A stretch of DNA of 64,000 nt from Pseudovibrio sp000156235 (GCF_000156235.1 NZ_DS996815.1:62001-126000), one strand, 5' to 3'. Counted from the stretch's first letter, positions 1-7,911 are shown. Notes: generated by a model not told the origin, from the sequence alone. A program made the numbers and translations.

Positions 1-1104
1 GAAAAGCTGCCTAACAACATCATCCGTCTTGCAACAAGCGTGAAGGTTGATGATGGCACTCTGGTTGCTGAAGGTGAAGCTCAGGTAGAAGCACCAACAA
101 AGTCCATCTCTTACGATGCAGAAGAGCTGCCAGGCCTGCTGATGAAGCGCCACCAGCACTTTGATCGTCTCGTTGCAACAGCGTCCCAGCTGCCAGCGAT
201 CCCGACTTCTGTTGTTTGCCCGGATGATGCAAATTCCCTCGGCGGTGCAGTCATGGCAGCTCAGGCTGGCTTGATCATTCCAATCCTCTGTGGTCCTGAA
301 AAGCGTATTCAGGCAGCTGCTGACAAGATTGGCGCGGACATCTCCGGTTACGAGCTGATCGACACACCTGACGAAGGTTCCGCAGCTGCAAAAGCTGTTG
401 CGCTGGTTCACGAAGGCCGCGTTCGCTCCGTCATGAAGGGTCACCTGCACACCGACGACCTGCTGCGCCACGTTGTGAAGCGCGAAGGTGGTCTGCGCAC
501 CAAGCGTCGCCTGTCCCACGCATTCGTCATGGACGTTCCAGGCCGTGAAACTCCACTGATCGTATCTGATGCTGCAATCAACATTGCGCCGGACCTGATG
601 GCCAAAGTGGACATCACTCAGAACGCGATCGATGTTGCTCGTTCTATCGGCATTCAGCCTCCAAAGGTTGGTATCCTGTCTGCTCTGGAAACCGTTAACC
701 CGGCGATCCCATCCACCATCGACGCAGCTGTGCTGTCCAAGATGGCTGACCGTGGTCAGATCAAAGGCGGTATCGTTGACGGCCCTCTGGCAATGGATAA
801 CGCGATTGACCTTGAAGCTGCTCGCACCAAAGGCATCGAGTCCGTTGTTGCAGGCCGCGCAGAAGTGCTGATCGTGCCAAACCTTGAAGCTGGCAACATG
901 GTTGTGAAAGAGCTGACCTTCCTCGCACATGCGGAAACAGCTGGTCTCGTAACCGGTGCTCGCGTTCCGATCATCCTCACCAGCCGCGCAGACAATGATC
1001 GTGCGCGCCTCGTATCCTGTGCTCTGGCTTCCATGTACGATTACTACCTGCGTACTGGCGAAGCATTCAACGGTGAGCAGGATCTGGCAGAAGCTGCAGA
1101 GTAA
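1..1104 (+). CDS. Phosphate acetyl/butyryltransferase, C-terminal part of an enoyl-CoA hydratase/phosphotransacetylase fusion (5' truncated by window)
   Basis: The reading frame is open from base 1 to the TAA at 1102-1104, so the true start lies outside the window. A GTG at 40 is internal. The first ~35 residues look like the end of a MaoC/hotdog hydratase domain, and the remainder is a PTA_PTB domain of normal length. In this family the domain interconverts acetyl-CoA plus phosphate with acetyl phosphate plus CoA, in the cytoplasm. Recognisable stretches are the MKGHLHTDDLL region, the DAAINIAPDLMAK segment and the closing TSRADNDRARLVSCALA motif. ackA follows 24 bp downstream and uses acetyl phosphate, so the pair forms an acetate or acyl-phosphate overflow/assimilation module. 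The bifunctional reading is inferred from the N-terminal fragment and known alphaproteobacterial fusions. The transferase domain itself is clear. Confidence 0.88.
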   Translation, partial: EKLPNNIIRLATSVKVDDGTLVAEGEAQVEAPTKSISYDAEELPGLLMKRHQHFDRLVATASQLPAIPTSVVCPDDANSLGGAVMAAQAGLIIPILCGPEKRIQAAADKIGADISGYELIDTPDEGSAAAKAVALVHEGRVRSVMKGHLHTDDLLRHVVKREGGLRTKRRLSHAFVMDVPGRETPLIVSDAAINIAPDLMAKVDITQNAIDVARSIGIQPPKVGILSALETVNPAIPSTIDAAVLSKMADRGQIKGGIVDGPLAMDNAIDLEAARTKGIESVVAGRAEVLIVPNLEAGNMVVKELTFLAHAETAGLVTGARVPIILTSRADNDRARLVSCALASMYDYYLRTGEAFNGEQDLAEAAE

Positions 1105-1128
1105 TTCGGGATAGCTGAGAATATAATA

Positions 1129-2310
1129 ATGACAATCGAAACAATTCTTGTTCTGAACGCTGGTTCTTCCTCCATCAAGTTCCAGCTGTTCAAAGGCGAG
1201 GAAAGTGTGCTTTCCGGCCAGATCGATGGTCTGGGTGCCTCTGCCTGGATTAAGGGCAAATCTGCTGAAGGCGTAACGATCATGGATCGTGCGCTTTCTG
1301 AAGAAGAAGCTCAGAACCACAACACCGCACTGCAGGTGATCCTTGCTCTGCTGAAAGAGTTTGATCCAAACCTTGAAGTGGACGCCATCGGCCACCGCGT
1401 AGTTCATGGTTCTTCCAAGTACTCTGCACCTGTGCTGGTAACGGAAGAAGTTGCTGCAGAACTGGAAACCTTCAACCCTCTCGCACCACTGCATAACCCG
1501 CATAACCTTGCTGGTATCGCTGGCGCGAAAGCGGCATTCCCGGGCAAGCCAAACGTTGCGTGTTTCGACACCGCGTTCCACCGCACCCAGGAGTTCAAGA
1601 ACGAAGCCTACGCGATCCCAACCAAGTACTACGATGAAGGCATTCGTCGTTACGGCATGCACGGCCAGTCCTTCCACTACATCGCGGAAGAGCTGCACAA
1701 CGTGGCACCAGAAGTAGCCAACGGCAAAGTCGTTGTAGCTCACCTCGGCAACGGTGCGTCCATGTGTGCGATCGAAAACGGTAAGTCCGTCACCACCACC
1801 ATGGGCTTCACCCCGGTTGATGGCCTGGCAATGGGCACCCGTTCTGGTCTGATCGATCCGGGCGTCATCTTCTACCTGATTGAAAACAAAGGTATGTCCG
1901 CAAAAGAAGTTGCGAACCTGCTGAACAAGGAATCCGGTATGAAGGGCCTCTCCGGCATCTCGCAGGACATGCGCGATCTGGAAAACTCCGACAGCCCGGA
2001 CGCGAAACGCGCGCTCGACTACTACGACAACCGCATCAAGCGTGAGCTTGGCGCACTGGTCGCAGTCATGGGCGGTCTGGATGCGATCGTCTTCACCGGT
2101 GGTATTGGTGAAAACTCATCCCAGACACGCGCAGGCGTTTGTAAGGGTCTTGAGTTCCTCGGCGTAGAAATCGATGAGGAAGCAAACAAGGCTCGTGCGA
2201 AGGAAGCAATCACAATTTCTAAAGCCTCTTCCAAGGTTAAGGTCATGGCGATCCCAACCAACGAAGAAGCAATGATTGCACGCCAGACTCGCGCAATCTG
2301 CGAGGCATAA
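1129..2310 (+). CDS. ackA: Acetate kinase
   Basis: The 393-residue protein has the usual length for AckA, which transfers phosphate between acetyl phosphate and ADP to give acetate and ATP. Family signatures are visible: the N-terminal LVLNAGSSSIKFQLF phosphate-binding motif, HLGNGASMCAIENGKS, the GTRSGLIDPG loop and the adenosine-site FTGGIGENS near residue 325. The ATG at 1129 follows the phosphotransacetylase by 24 bp, and no strong Shine-Dalgarno is visible, so translation may be partly coupled. A strong terminator at 2345-2383 closes the two-gene unit. The assignment is secure. Propionate or butyrate as alternative substrates cannot be excluded from sequence. Confidence 0.96.
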   Translation: MTIETILVLNAGSSSIKFQLFKGEESVLSGQIDGLGASAWIKGKSAEGVTIMDRALSEEEAQNHNTALQVILALLKEFDPNLEVDAIGHRVVHGSSKYSAPVLVTEEVAAELETFNPLAPLHNPHNLAGIAGAKAAFPGKPNVACFDTAFHRTQEFKNEAYAIPTKYYDEGIRRYGMHGQSFHYIAEELHNVAPEVANGKVVVAHLGNGASMCAIENGKSVTTTMGFTPVDGLAMGTRSGLIDPGVIFYLIENKGMSAKEVANLLNKESGMKGLSGISQDMRDLENSDSPDAKRALDYYDNRIKRELGALVAVMGGLDAIVFTGGIGENSSQTRAGVCKGLEFLGVEIDEEANKARAKEAITISKASSKVKVMAIPTNEEAMIARQTRAICEA

Positions 2311-2344
2311 TCGACCCAAAAGTGGTGTTGATCACAGCGTTTTA

Positions 2345-2383
2345 GCCGCCCTTTTCTTATACGAAAAGGGCGGCTTCTTTTTT
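2345..2383 (+). terminator. Rho-independent terminator of the ackA unit
   Basis: A perfect 12-bp stem (GCCGCCCTTTTC at 2345-2356 paired with 2363-2374) has a 6-nt loop and is followed by a T-rich tract, 35 bp after the ackA stop. Confidence 0.9.
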
Positions 2384-2514
2384 GCTTGCCTATACGTACA
2401 AGAGCAGACGGGATAGTTGCCCAATCATGTTTACAGTGGTTGAATTATCAAATTAAGTTATATATTGAGGCGTGCATCTCAATTATACATAACTTCAAAT
2501 ACTCTGGCATTCCT

Positions 2515-2985
2515 ATGATCATTGCTGCAACCACATTGGCACTTCCGGCATCTCTGCAAGCCGCTGAGTTGCGTCTGGTGGAATACCATCAACGAAACCT
2601 GGCGTATATTATCGTTCCCAAGACAGATAAGAAACTTCAGGCGCTCGTGCTCTTTCATGATTGGGGTGGGTTGACCGAAGAGGCGATCCTTCAAGCCGCG
2701 AAAATCGCAGAAGAAGGCTACGCAGTGTTCCTGCCGGACCTGTTTGGTGGCAAGGCCCCAAAGACCAGAGAAGAAGCCCAGCCGCTTGTTGAGCAGATCC
2801 TGAAGACGGATCACAAGCAAGAGCTGATGGCGAACGTTCACTCAGGTCTTCAGCTGTTGGAAAACGTTGAGGAGGTGGAGCCGGTTGAGGTATCCATTTG
2901 TGGCTTCGGCATGGGCGAGCAAGTTGCCAGTTACATCTCAAAAAGTGATATGAATTCGGCAGTGCCACTTCTGGCTGAGGCATAA
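2515..2985 (+). CDS. Truncated dienelactone hydrolase-like protein, probably inactive
   Basis: The 156-residue product begins with a short hydrophobic leader that could be a signal peptide. It then resembles the first two thirds of a dienelactone hydrolase (alpha/beta hydrolase): ALVLFHDWGG after strand 3, then GYAVFLPDLFGG. The nucleophile elbow reads GFGMGE where active enzymes have G-x-C-x-G-G, so the catalytic Cys is a Gly. The frame stops just after this elbow, so the regions that normally supply the Asp and His are absent; family members are about 230 residues. The frame extends upstream to a TTG at 2386, but that start would overlap the ackA terminator, so the ATG at 2515 is preferred despite a weak ribosome site. 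It is most likely a decaying gene or pseudoenzyme. Confidence 0.5.
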   Translation: MIIAATTLALPASLQAAELRLVEYHQRNLAYIIVPKTDKKLQALVLFHDWGGLTEEAILQAAKIAEEGYAVFLPDLFGGKAPKTREEAQPLVEQILKTDHKQELMANVHSGLQLLENVEEVEPVEVSICGFGMGEQVASYISKSDMNSAVPLLAEA

Positions 2986-3090
2986 GCTCTTCGCCTTACA
3001 ACTGCCATTTTGTAGTCCCACGCATTGCATCCTCACGTCTGAACCAATACTACAAGACCCAGATATATATTGCTTCGAGAGGAGGGGCAC

Positions 3091-3708
3091 ATGTCCTCAC
3101 CAGTTACTGCTGTCGTGTTTGATATCGGCAATGTTCTGATCGCTTGGGATCCAGAGAACCTTTACAAGGACCTCATTCCGGATGCTTCAGAGCGCGAACA
3201 TTTTCTGAATGAAGTTTGCCCTTACGACTGGAATCTGGAGCAGGACAGAGGTCGCCCTTGGAGCGAAGCCATTGATGAGCGTCTGGCAAAGTTCCCGCAG
3301 TATGAAGAGTGGATCAAAGCCTACTACGAGCGTTGGGAAGAAATGCTCGATGGCGCGATCGAAGCTAACGTTGCGCTTCTGAGCGAGCTGAAGGAAAAGG
3401 GCGTCTCTCTATATGCCATCACAAACTTCTCCAGCGAGAAGTTCGAGGACGCAAAGCGCCTGTTCCCATTCCTGGCTGACAGCTTCATCGATACCGTAAT
3501 CTCTGGTGATGAGCAGCTTCTGAAGCCTGATGCGGCGATCTACAACGTGCTTCTGGAAAGAAACCAGCTCGAAGCCTCCAACCTTGTCTTCATCGACGAC
3601 ACACTCAAAAACGTTGAGGCAGCTCAGAACGTCGGCATGAAAGCGCTCCACTTCTCCGAAGCAGACAAACTCCGCTCCGAACTGAAGCAGCTGGGATTGC
3701 CGCTATAA
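3091..3708 (+). CDS. HAD-superfamily hydrolase (YihX-like, subfamily IA)
   Basis: The 205-residue protein carries all four HAD motifs: VVFDIGNVL with the nucleophile Asp near residue 10, ITNFS (motif II), the Lys of LLKPDAAIY (motif III) and FIDDTLKNV (motif IV). Members dephosphorylate small metabolites such as sugar phosphates or FMN; the substrate here is unknown. The ATG at 3091 is chosen because a strong GAGGAGGGG ribosome site lies just upstream, although the frame is open from 3070. It stands alone, followed by the repeat-rich block 3720-4423. Confidence 0.85.
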   Translation: MSSPVTAVVFDIGNVLIAWDPENLYKDLIPDASEREHFLNEVCPYDWNLEQDRGRPWSEAIDERLAKFPQYEEWIKAYYERWEEMLDGAIEANVALLSELKEKGVSLYAITNFSSEKFEDAKRLFPFLADSFIDTVISGDEQLLKPDAAIYNVLLERNQLEASNLVFIDDTLKNVEAAQNVGMKALHFSEADKLRSELKQLGLPL

Positions 3709-3719
3709 CATCAATGGTG

Positions 3720-3816
3720 TCATCCCGGGCGAAGCGTAGCGGAGATCCGGGATCCAGAGCGTCTCGCTTAAACATCAGCGAATGTTGCGCTAGATCCCGC
3801 ATCCTATGCGGGATGA
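3720..3816. repeat. REP-like palindromic element
   Basis: The block begins with TCATCCCG and ends with CGGGATGA as terminal inverted repeats. Inside it has a perfect ATCCCGCA/TGCGGGAT hairpin at its right end and ATCCGGGATCC near the left. This architecture matches dispersed REP/BIME-type palindromes common between genes in Hyphomicrobiales. Copy number cannot be judged from this window. Confidence 0.65.
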
Positions 3817-3890
3817 CGGCGGTGGACTCAGTCAAAACGCAACTGAACTTCACCTAAAAACTTATCCCCCTTCCCAAAATCCGCCCTATC

Positions 3891-4170
3891 CTATCTCTCG
3901 TGCCCACGCATTCGGGCAGGAGTGGACCGTCCATTCCGTGGCGTGGGCAGGGTTGGGCTACCGGCATGAGGTAACGTATCGTGTTGGGAGGTCCGGTGAA
4001 GCGCCATACCCTATTGAGACCACAGTGGTAGTAGGGAGCTTGGGGTCGTTCCGGAGGGCGTCCGGTGGTGACAGGAAACTGTCAAAGGCATGGAAGCGCA
4101 TCTGTGATGCGCAAACGTGCCTGTCGCGTCTGTTCGAGAGGGAGCCCGCGTGTTCATGATAAAAGGCCCG
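3891..4170 (+). ncRNA. Large structured RNA candidate, HEARO/omegaRNA-like, without an associated nuclease ORF
   Basis: This GC-rich stretch has no convincing ORF but dense base pairing: TGCCCACGC 3901-3909 with 3941-3949 enclosing an 8-bp hairpin (3919-3926/3930-3937); CCCTA 4009-4013 with 4032-4036 enclosing CCAC/GTGG; a GAAA-capped hairpin GACAG/CTGTC at 4070-4083; and a perfect 7-bp hairpin at 4096-4112 inside a second stem 4087-4092/4116-4121. Single-stranded-looking blocks TTGGGCTACCGG (3953-3964) and GTTGGGAGGTCCGGTGAAGC (3983-4002) separate the stems. From memory, this order of motifs resembles the HEARO class, the omegaRNA that guides IscB/IsrB nucleases. No IscB or IsrB reading frame is present nearby, so it would be a stand-alone copy. 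The ends are approximate. Class assignment is inference; the structure is seen directly. Confidence 0.5.
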
Positions 4171-4240
4171 GGCGAGGCGAACAGCTGATGCCGAAGAAAC
4201 ATTTCTAACAAGTAGCGCAGGCAGAGCCTGTTCGCCTTGC
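4171..4240. repeat. Long imperfect hairpin next to the structured RNA
   Basis: GCGAGGCGAACAG (4172-4184) pairs with CTGTTCGCCTTGC (4228-4240) over 13 positions with one G-U pair, enclosing 43 nt. It may be the 3' part of the RNA candidate or the end of a mobile element carrying it. A small hairpin CCCGT/ACGGG follows at 4245-4258. Confidence 0.5.
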
Positions 4241-4322
4241 TCCACCCGTTGAAACGGGGTCCTCAAACACAAACACCGCACGGAGAGCCATGCGGTGATA
4301 TTGGTGTTTCTAATCAGCTCAA

Positions 4323-4367
4323 GCGTATCTCTGAAAAGTGGACACCGGTTTTCAGATCAAGATACGC
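4323..4367. repeat. Second palindromic repeat (REP-like)
   Basis: The outer arms GCGTATC (4323-4329) and GATACGC (4361-4367) and the inner arms CTGAAAA (4331-4337) and TTTTCAG (4349-4355) surround a GTGGACACCGG core. Elements with this core are common between genes in rhizobia-like genomes, to my knowledge. The sequence family differs from the element at 3720-3816. Confidence 0.55.
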
Positions 4368-4370
4368 AAG

Positions 4371-4423
4371 AAAAAAAGCTAAAGCAGATCAAGCACTTCA
4401 GCTTAAACGTGAACTGCTTTAGC
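4371..4423 (-). terminator. Terminator of the DUF4265 gene
   Basis: On the minus strand a perfect 10-bp stem (4414-4423 with 4378-4387) is followed by seven T residues (4371-4377), starting 14 bp after the stop of the 4437-4895 gene. The loop is long (26 nt). Confidence 0.6.
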
Positions 4424-4436
4424 GCTGAGCGAGGAT

Positions 4437-4895
4437 TTAGATCTGGTGGCCGCAGTGGCCTTCTTCAAACGCCCAGATGCCCAAGCCTTCACCTTCCTCC
4501 AAAATAGCGTAGGCAACGTGGATATCCACGCTGGCAGGAATGTCTACGCTAAAGAGTGGTGGGTCCGCATCAATGTCCTCGCAGGTGCAACCCAGCTTTT
4601 CAAGCTTGGCCCACTGCTTGGAGAACTCGTCTGGCTGTGTCGTCTCTTCCACCATGATGCGGTAGGTGGAGTGACCGGAAGCCTTGGCCACCTTGTCAAA
4701 GACCAGCTGCCCTTTTTCACGATTTGCCAGCAGCTCATCACCATTGGCCACGCCGCAAGCAAAGAACGGAGTGTTCTCCAGCTTATAGCGATTGCCACCG
4801 AGCGAGCGTACCCACACAGTTTCACTTTCAATGCCGTGCCAGTCATGCGGATCCAGCGGGAAAACCAGTTTGTGCAGATTGCTGTTCTTATTCAT
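4437..4895 (-). CDS. DUF4265 domain protein
   Basis: The 152-residue soluble protein has no signal peptide or membrane segment. The layout matches DUF4265: an N-terminal ESETVWVRSLGGNRYKLENT segment, the FFACGVANGDEL strand-turn, then a C-terminal half that resembles an ACT/ferredoxin-like fold. The family has no established enzymatic role; some members sit in contact-dependent or toxin-immunity contexts, which is not the case here. The start ATG at 4895 is the only good one. It appears to be a single-gene unit, with its own terminator downstream and dapD's terminator upstream. Confidence 0.7.
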   Translation of the reverse strand: MNKNSNLHKLVFPLDPHDWHGIESETVWVRSLGGNRYKLENTPFFACGVANGDELLANREKGQLVFDKVAKASGHSTYRIMVEETTQPDEFSKQWAKLEKLGCTCEDIDADPPLFSVDIPASVDIHVAYAILEEGEGLGIWAFEEGHCGHQI

Positions 4896-5042
4896 GGGGC
4901 CTCACAAAATCTAAGCGCAATATACTCATGCGTTCAGGCGAAGCAACCGACATCTTGAGGGAATGTGTTCATAGCGTAACCGGGCTGCAATTTAGGTTAA
5001 GCCCAGCTGCAGAACAGAGGAAATTTGAAGGAAGTAGCCAAG

Positions 5043-5071
5043 AAAAAAGCCGGAGCGTTTGCCCCGGCTTT
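5043..5071 (-). terminator. Terminator of dapD
   Basis: On the minus strand, an 8-bp stem AAAGCCGG/CCGGCTTT (5064-5071 with 5046-5053) has a GC-rich loop and runs into a T tract 26 bp after the dapD stop. Confidence 0.85.
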
Positions 5072-5096
5072 GATCGATCAAAACTGATCAGAATTC

Positions 5097-5948
5097 TTAG
5101 TCGCGCAGCAGATCGTTCACTGAAGTTTTCGCACGGGTCTGTGCATCAACGCGCTTCACGATAACCGCACAGCCCAGGTTTGGACCTGGAGTGCCATCTG
5201 GAAGCGGCTTGCCTGGCATGGAACCCGGAACAACAACAGAGTACGCAGGAACTTCACCGTAGAAGATTTCACCGGTGGTGCGGTCTACAATTTTGGTAGT
5301 CGCGGAGATGAACACGCCCATGGAGAGCACGGCACCTTCACGAACGATAACGCCTTCAACAACCTCAGAACGAGCACCGATGAAGCAGTTGTCTTCAATG
5401 ATAACCGGGCCAGCCTGAAGCGGCTCAAGAACACCACCGATGCCAACGCCGCCGGAAAGGTGAACGTTTTTACCGATCTGCGCACAGGAACCAACAGTCA
5501 CCCATGTATCAACCATTGTGCCTTCATCAACAAACGCACCAAGGTTTACGAAGGAAGGCATCAGAACAGCGGACTTGCCGACGAATGCAGAGCGACGAAC
5601 GATGGAACCAGGAACAGCACGGAAACCAGCTTCTTCAAAGTCGATAGCACCCCAGCCATCAAACTTGGAAGGAACTTTATCCCACCAAGGAGCGTCGTCT
5701 GGACCACCTTTGATGATCTGCATTGGGTTGAGGCGGAAAGAGAGCAGAACTGCTTTCTTGGCCCACTGATTGACCACCCAGTCGCCAGAGGTTTTATCCG
5801 CAACGCGCAGCTTGCCGTGATCCATAAGGTTCAGTGCGGTGTTAACTGCATCACGCACGTCACCAGTGGTGTCAGTGCTGATGTTATCACGGTCATCAAA
5901 TGCAGCGTTGATGGTGGCCTCTAGGGCCGCAAGATCAATCTGGCTCAT
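5097..5948 (-). CDS. dapD: 2,3,4,5-tetrahydropyridine-2,6-dicarboxylate N-succinyltransferase
   Basis: The enzyme succinylates tetrahydrodipicolinate with succinyl-CoA in the lysine and meso-diaminopimelate pathway, in the cytoplasm. At 283 residues it has the full family length. The N-terminal helical domain is followed by a left-handed beta-helix with hexapeptide repeats, seen in the segments from AVLMPSFVNLGAFVDEGTM through IGKNVHLSGGVGIGGVLEPL and EDNCFIGARSEVVEGVIV. The C-terminus carries the usual YSVVVPGSMPGKPLPDG stretch. It lies downstream of the LysR gene at 6059-6952 with a 110-bp gap and ends at a strong terminator. In related genomes dapD follows argB and the pyrimidine nucleotidase gene, as here. 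Confidence 0.97.
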   Translation of the reverse strand: MSQIDLAALEATINAAFDDRDNISTDTTGDVRDAVNTALNLMDHGKLRVADKTSGDWVVNQWAKKAVLLSFRLNPMQIIKGGPDDAPWWDKVPSKFDGWGAIDFEEAGFRAVPGSIVRRSAFVGKSAVLMPSFVNLGAFVDEGTMVDTWVTVGSCAQIGKNVHLSGGVGIGGVLEPLQAGPVIIEDNCFIGARSEVVEGVIVREGAVLSMGVFISATTKIVDRTTGEIFYGEVPAYSVVVPGSMPGKPLPDGTPGPNLGCAVIVKRVDAQTRAKTSVNDLLRD

Positions 5949-6058
5949 TGGCGGCAGACTCTCACAATTAATGGGTTACGAATTAGAGCTACCGAGGGGT
6001 ACGCAAGCACCAACCAGAAGTCAATACTCTCAGACTTCCGGTTGTCTCATCTATCGAT

Positions 6059-6952
6059 TTAGGTTGTTTCAGGTGCCTTGAATGGCTGCTGGGATTGTTC
6101 CATGAGCCATTTATGGAAAGAAGCAACCGGACGGGTCAGCGGACGGTTCGCATTTCGCACAAACCAGTAGCCGCTTTCCAGCGACAGGCGAGGCCAGTCA
6201 GGAACAACAAGATGGCCTGCAGCCACTTCCTGTTCAACAAAGCGGGTGTCGATTGCAATCGCGCCCATACCAGCAACAGCCGCCTGAATAGCCATATTCC
6301 GGCTTTCAAACATCGCACCGGATGTCTGGTCAGGATGCGGCAGGCCAGTACCATTGAGCCAGCGAGGCCAGTCTTCACGTCTGGAGGAGGTGTGCAGCAG
6401 CTTCAGCTTGTCCAGCAGCTTGATGTCCGGGTTTGGATCACCGTTACTCAACTGAGGAGCAAACGCAACAACCAGATCTTCTTGCCACAGCTGATGCCGC
6501 TCAACATGCGGCCAGGCCCCATCCCCCAGCCGGATTGCGCAATCATAGGACTCTCGATCAAGGTCCACGACGCGCATACTGGTCGAGATCAGCAGCTCAA
6601 TATCCGGATGTTTCTCCTGAAAGTCCGGCAGGCGCGGAATAAGCCAGCGCGTCGCAACTGTAGAAAGGGTAGAAATGCGCAGTTCTGTACGACTTCTGCG
6701 GCGGAAAGCCTCCACCGCATGCTCAATCTGGTCAAAGGAATTGCCGAGATTGGAAGACAGGCGCTGGCCTTCTTCAGTCAGCGCAAGGCCGCGGCCATCA
6801 CGAATAACCAGTGCGGCGCCAAGCTCGTTCTCCAATGATCGGAGCAGGTGCGTCAGGGCTGATGGTGTTACGCCAAGATCCTCTGCGGCACGAGCTGCTC
6901 GGCCGTGTTTAGCCAGCAGTGAAAATGCATGTAGCGCGCGCAGTGAAACCAT
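6059..6952 (-). CDS. LysR-family transcriptional regulator (GcvA-like)
   Basis: The 297-residue protein has an N-terminal winged helix-turn-helix (residues ~1-60, with HGRAARAAEDLGVTPSALTH as the recognition region) and a C-terminal substrate-binding domain of the GcvA/AmpR type (LRISTLSTVATRWLIPRL, then the D-CAIRLGDG motif). The effector and targets are unknown. The gene sits between the nucleotidase and dapD, both on the same strand; it is not known to control dapD, and LysR genes often regulate a divergent neighbour, which is absent here. A perfect 16-bp palindrome at 7059-7074 lies upstream and could be an operator. Confidence 0.88.
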   Translation of the reverse strand: MVSLRALHAFSLLAKHGRAARAAEDLGVTPSALTHLLRSLENELGAALVIRDGRGLALTEEGQRLSSNLGNSFDQIEHAVEAFRRRSRTELRISTLSTVATRWLIPRLPDFQEKHPDIELLISTSMRVVDLDRESYDCAIRLGDGAWPHVERHQLWQEDLVVAFAPQLSNGDPNPDIKLLDKLKLLHTSSRREDWPRWLNGTGLPHPDQTSGAMFESRNMAIQAAVAGMGAIAIDTRFVEQEVAAGHLVVPDWPRLSLESGYWFVRNANRPLTRPVASFHKWLMEQSQQPFKAPETT

Positions 6953-7058
6953 GACGAATGCCCTTCCTTATGAGTTCTTGAATTAATCTCAATAAAGGGA
7001 AAAAAGGCATTCGTCTAGCCAGTCGTGATATTTTTTCTGTTTGCGCCTTATTATGCGC

Positions 7059-7074
7059 AAAAATTGCAATTTTT
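7059..7074. promoter_or_regulatory. Perfect 16-bp palindrome upstream of the LysR gene
   Basis: AAAAATTGCAATTTTT is fully self-complementary and lies ~105 bp before the LysR start in the otherwise gene-free 6953-7143 stretch. A small GCGC/GCGC hairpin sits just before it (7043-7058). It could be an operator or a bidirectional terminator for the upstream gene. Neither is proven. Confidence 0.35.
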
Positions 7075-7143
7075 GGTCAAAACTGCCCTTACTGGAGTTT
7101 AAGATGCAAATCGGAAGCACTATCGTGTTTAGAGGTATTTAGC

Positions 7144-7842
7144 CTAATTCTTGAGTTCCCCTAGGATATTGTGCAGGAACCCATCCAGATGGTCCGTCAC
7201 AAAGTCCACATGCGGCTCAGAGCCACTGGAAAGCTCCCAATCTTCGCGGAAAACCTCGCGTGTTCCGTCAGGTACAACAAGCACAGTGCGCATGCCGAGG
7301 GAGTTCGGAACCACCAGATTGCGGGAAAGATCCTCAAACATGGCTGCTTTCTTAGGAAGAATGCCATTCTTTACCAAGAAGCGCTGGTAAGTCTCTTCCG
7401 CAGGCTTCGGGATCAGATCCGCTTCCATAATGCCGAAGATGTCTTCGAAATGGTGCGTAATGCCCAGTCGGTTCGCCACAGACTCCGCATGCTTCCGCGT
7501 CCCGTTGGTCAGGATGTAGCACTTGCCCGGTAACTGGTTGATTGCATCAGCAAGCGTCGGGTTTGGTTGCAGTACAGAATGATCGATGTCGTGAACATAC
7601 TCAAGAAACTCATCAGGCTCGATGTTGTGCTCCAGCATCAAGCCGCGAAGGGTGGTTCCATATTCTTTGTAATAGGAAATCTGCAGCTCTCTGGCCTGCT
7701 CAGCCGGTTTACCAGTGAGCTTTTGAACAAACTCAGACATCCTCTGATCGATCTGATCGAACAGATTTGAGTGGTGAGGGTAGAGAGTGTTGTCCAGATC
7801 AAAAATCCAGCTTTCAACGCTGGCAAATGGGGAATTGGTCAT
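7144..7842 (-). CDS. HAD-family pyrimidine 5'-nucleotidase-like phosphatase
   Basis: The 232-residue protein carries the pyrimidine 5'-nucleotidase signature of the HAD superfamily: WIFDLDNTLYPHHSNLF with nucleophile and acid Asp, ILTNGTRKHA (motif II), the Lys of LIPKPAEETY (motif III) and FEDLSRNL (motif IV). The family dephosphorylates UMP/CMP or related small phosphates; the actual substrate is not known. The ATG at 7842 is chosen because it begins the conserved N-terminus; the frame extends 26 codons further but that extension is not typical. It follows argB closely and shares its strand, as in many Hyphomicrobiales. Confidence 0.85.
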   Translation of the reverse strand: MTNSPFASVESWIFDLDNTLYPHHSNLFDQIDQRMSEFVQKLTGKPAEQARELQISYYKEYGTTLRGLMLEHNIEPDEFLEYVHDIDHSVLQPNPTLADAINQLPGKCYILTNGTRKHAESVANRLGITHHFEDIFGIMEADLIPKPAEETYQRFLVKNGILPKKAAMFEDLSRNLVVPNSLGMRTVLVVPDGTREVFREDWELSSGSEPHVDFVTDHLDGFLHNILGELKN

Positions 7843-7911
7843 GCTTATCCGTTCAGCTATCAGCAATGCCGATAAGTGTTGTTTGATACCAAGCAAAACA
7901 GGAAAGAATAA

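Noticed and set aside
2386..2514. N-terminal extension of the dienelactone hydrolase-like ORF from TTG at 2386
   Set aside because: That start overlaps the T tract of the ackA terminator and the added residues are not family-like.
3806..4159. 117-residue plus-strand ORF
   Set aside because: It lies in the structured RNA candidate, has no recognisable family or ribosome site, and its reading frame passes through perfect RNA stems.
3891..4240. RNase P RNA, tmRNA or SRP RNA as an explanation of the structured block
   Set aside because: The universally conserved RNase P blocks, a tmRNA tag reading frame and T-loop, and the SRP GGAA domain motif were looked for and not seen.
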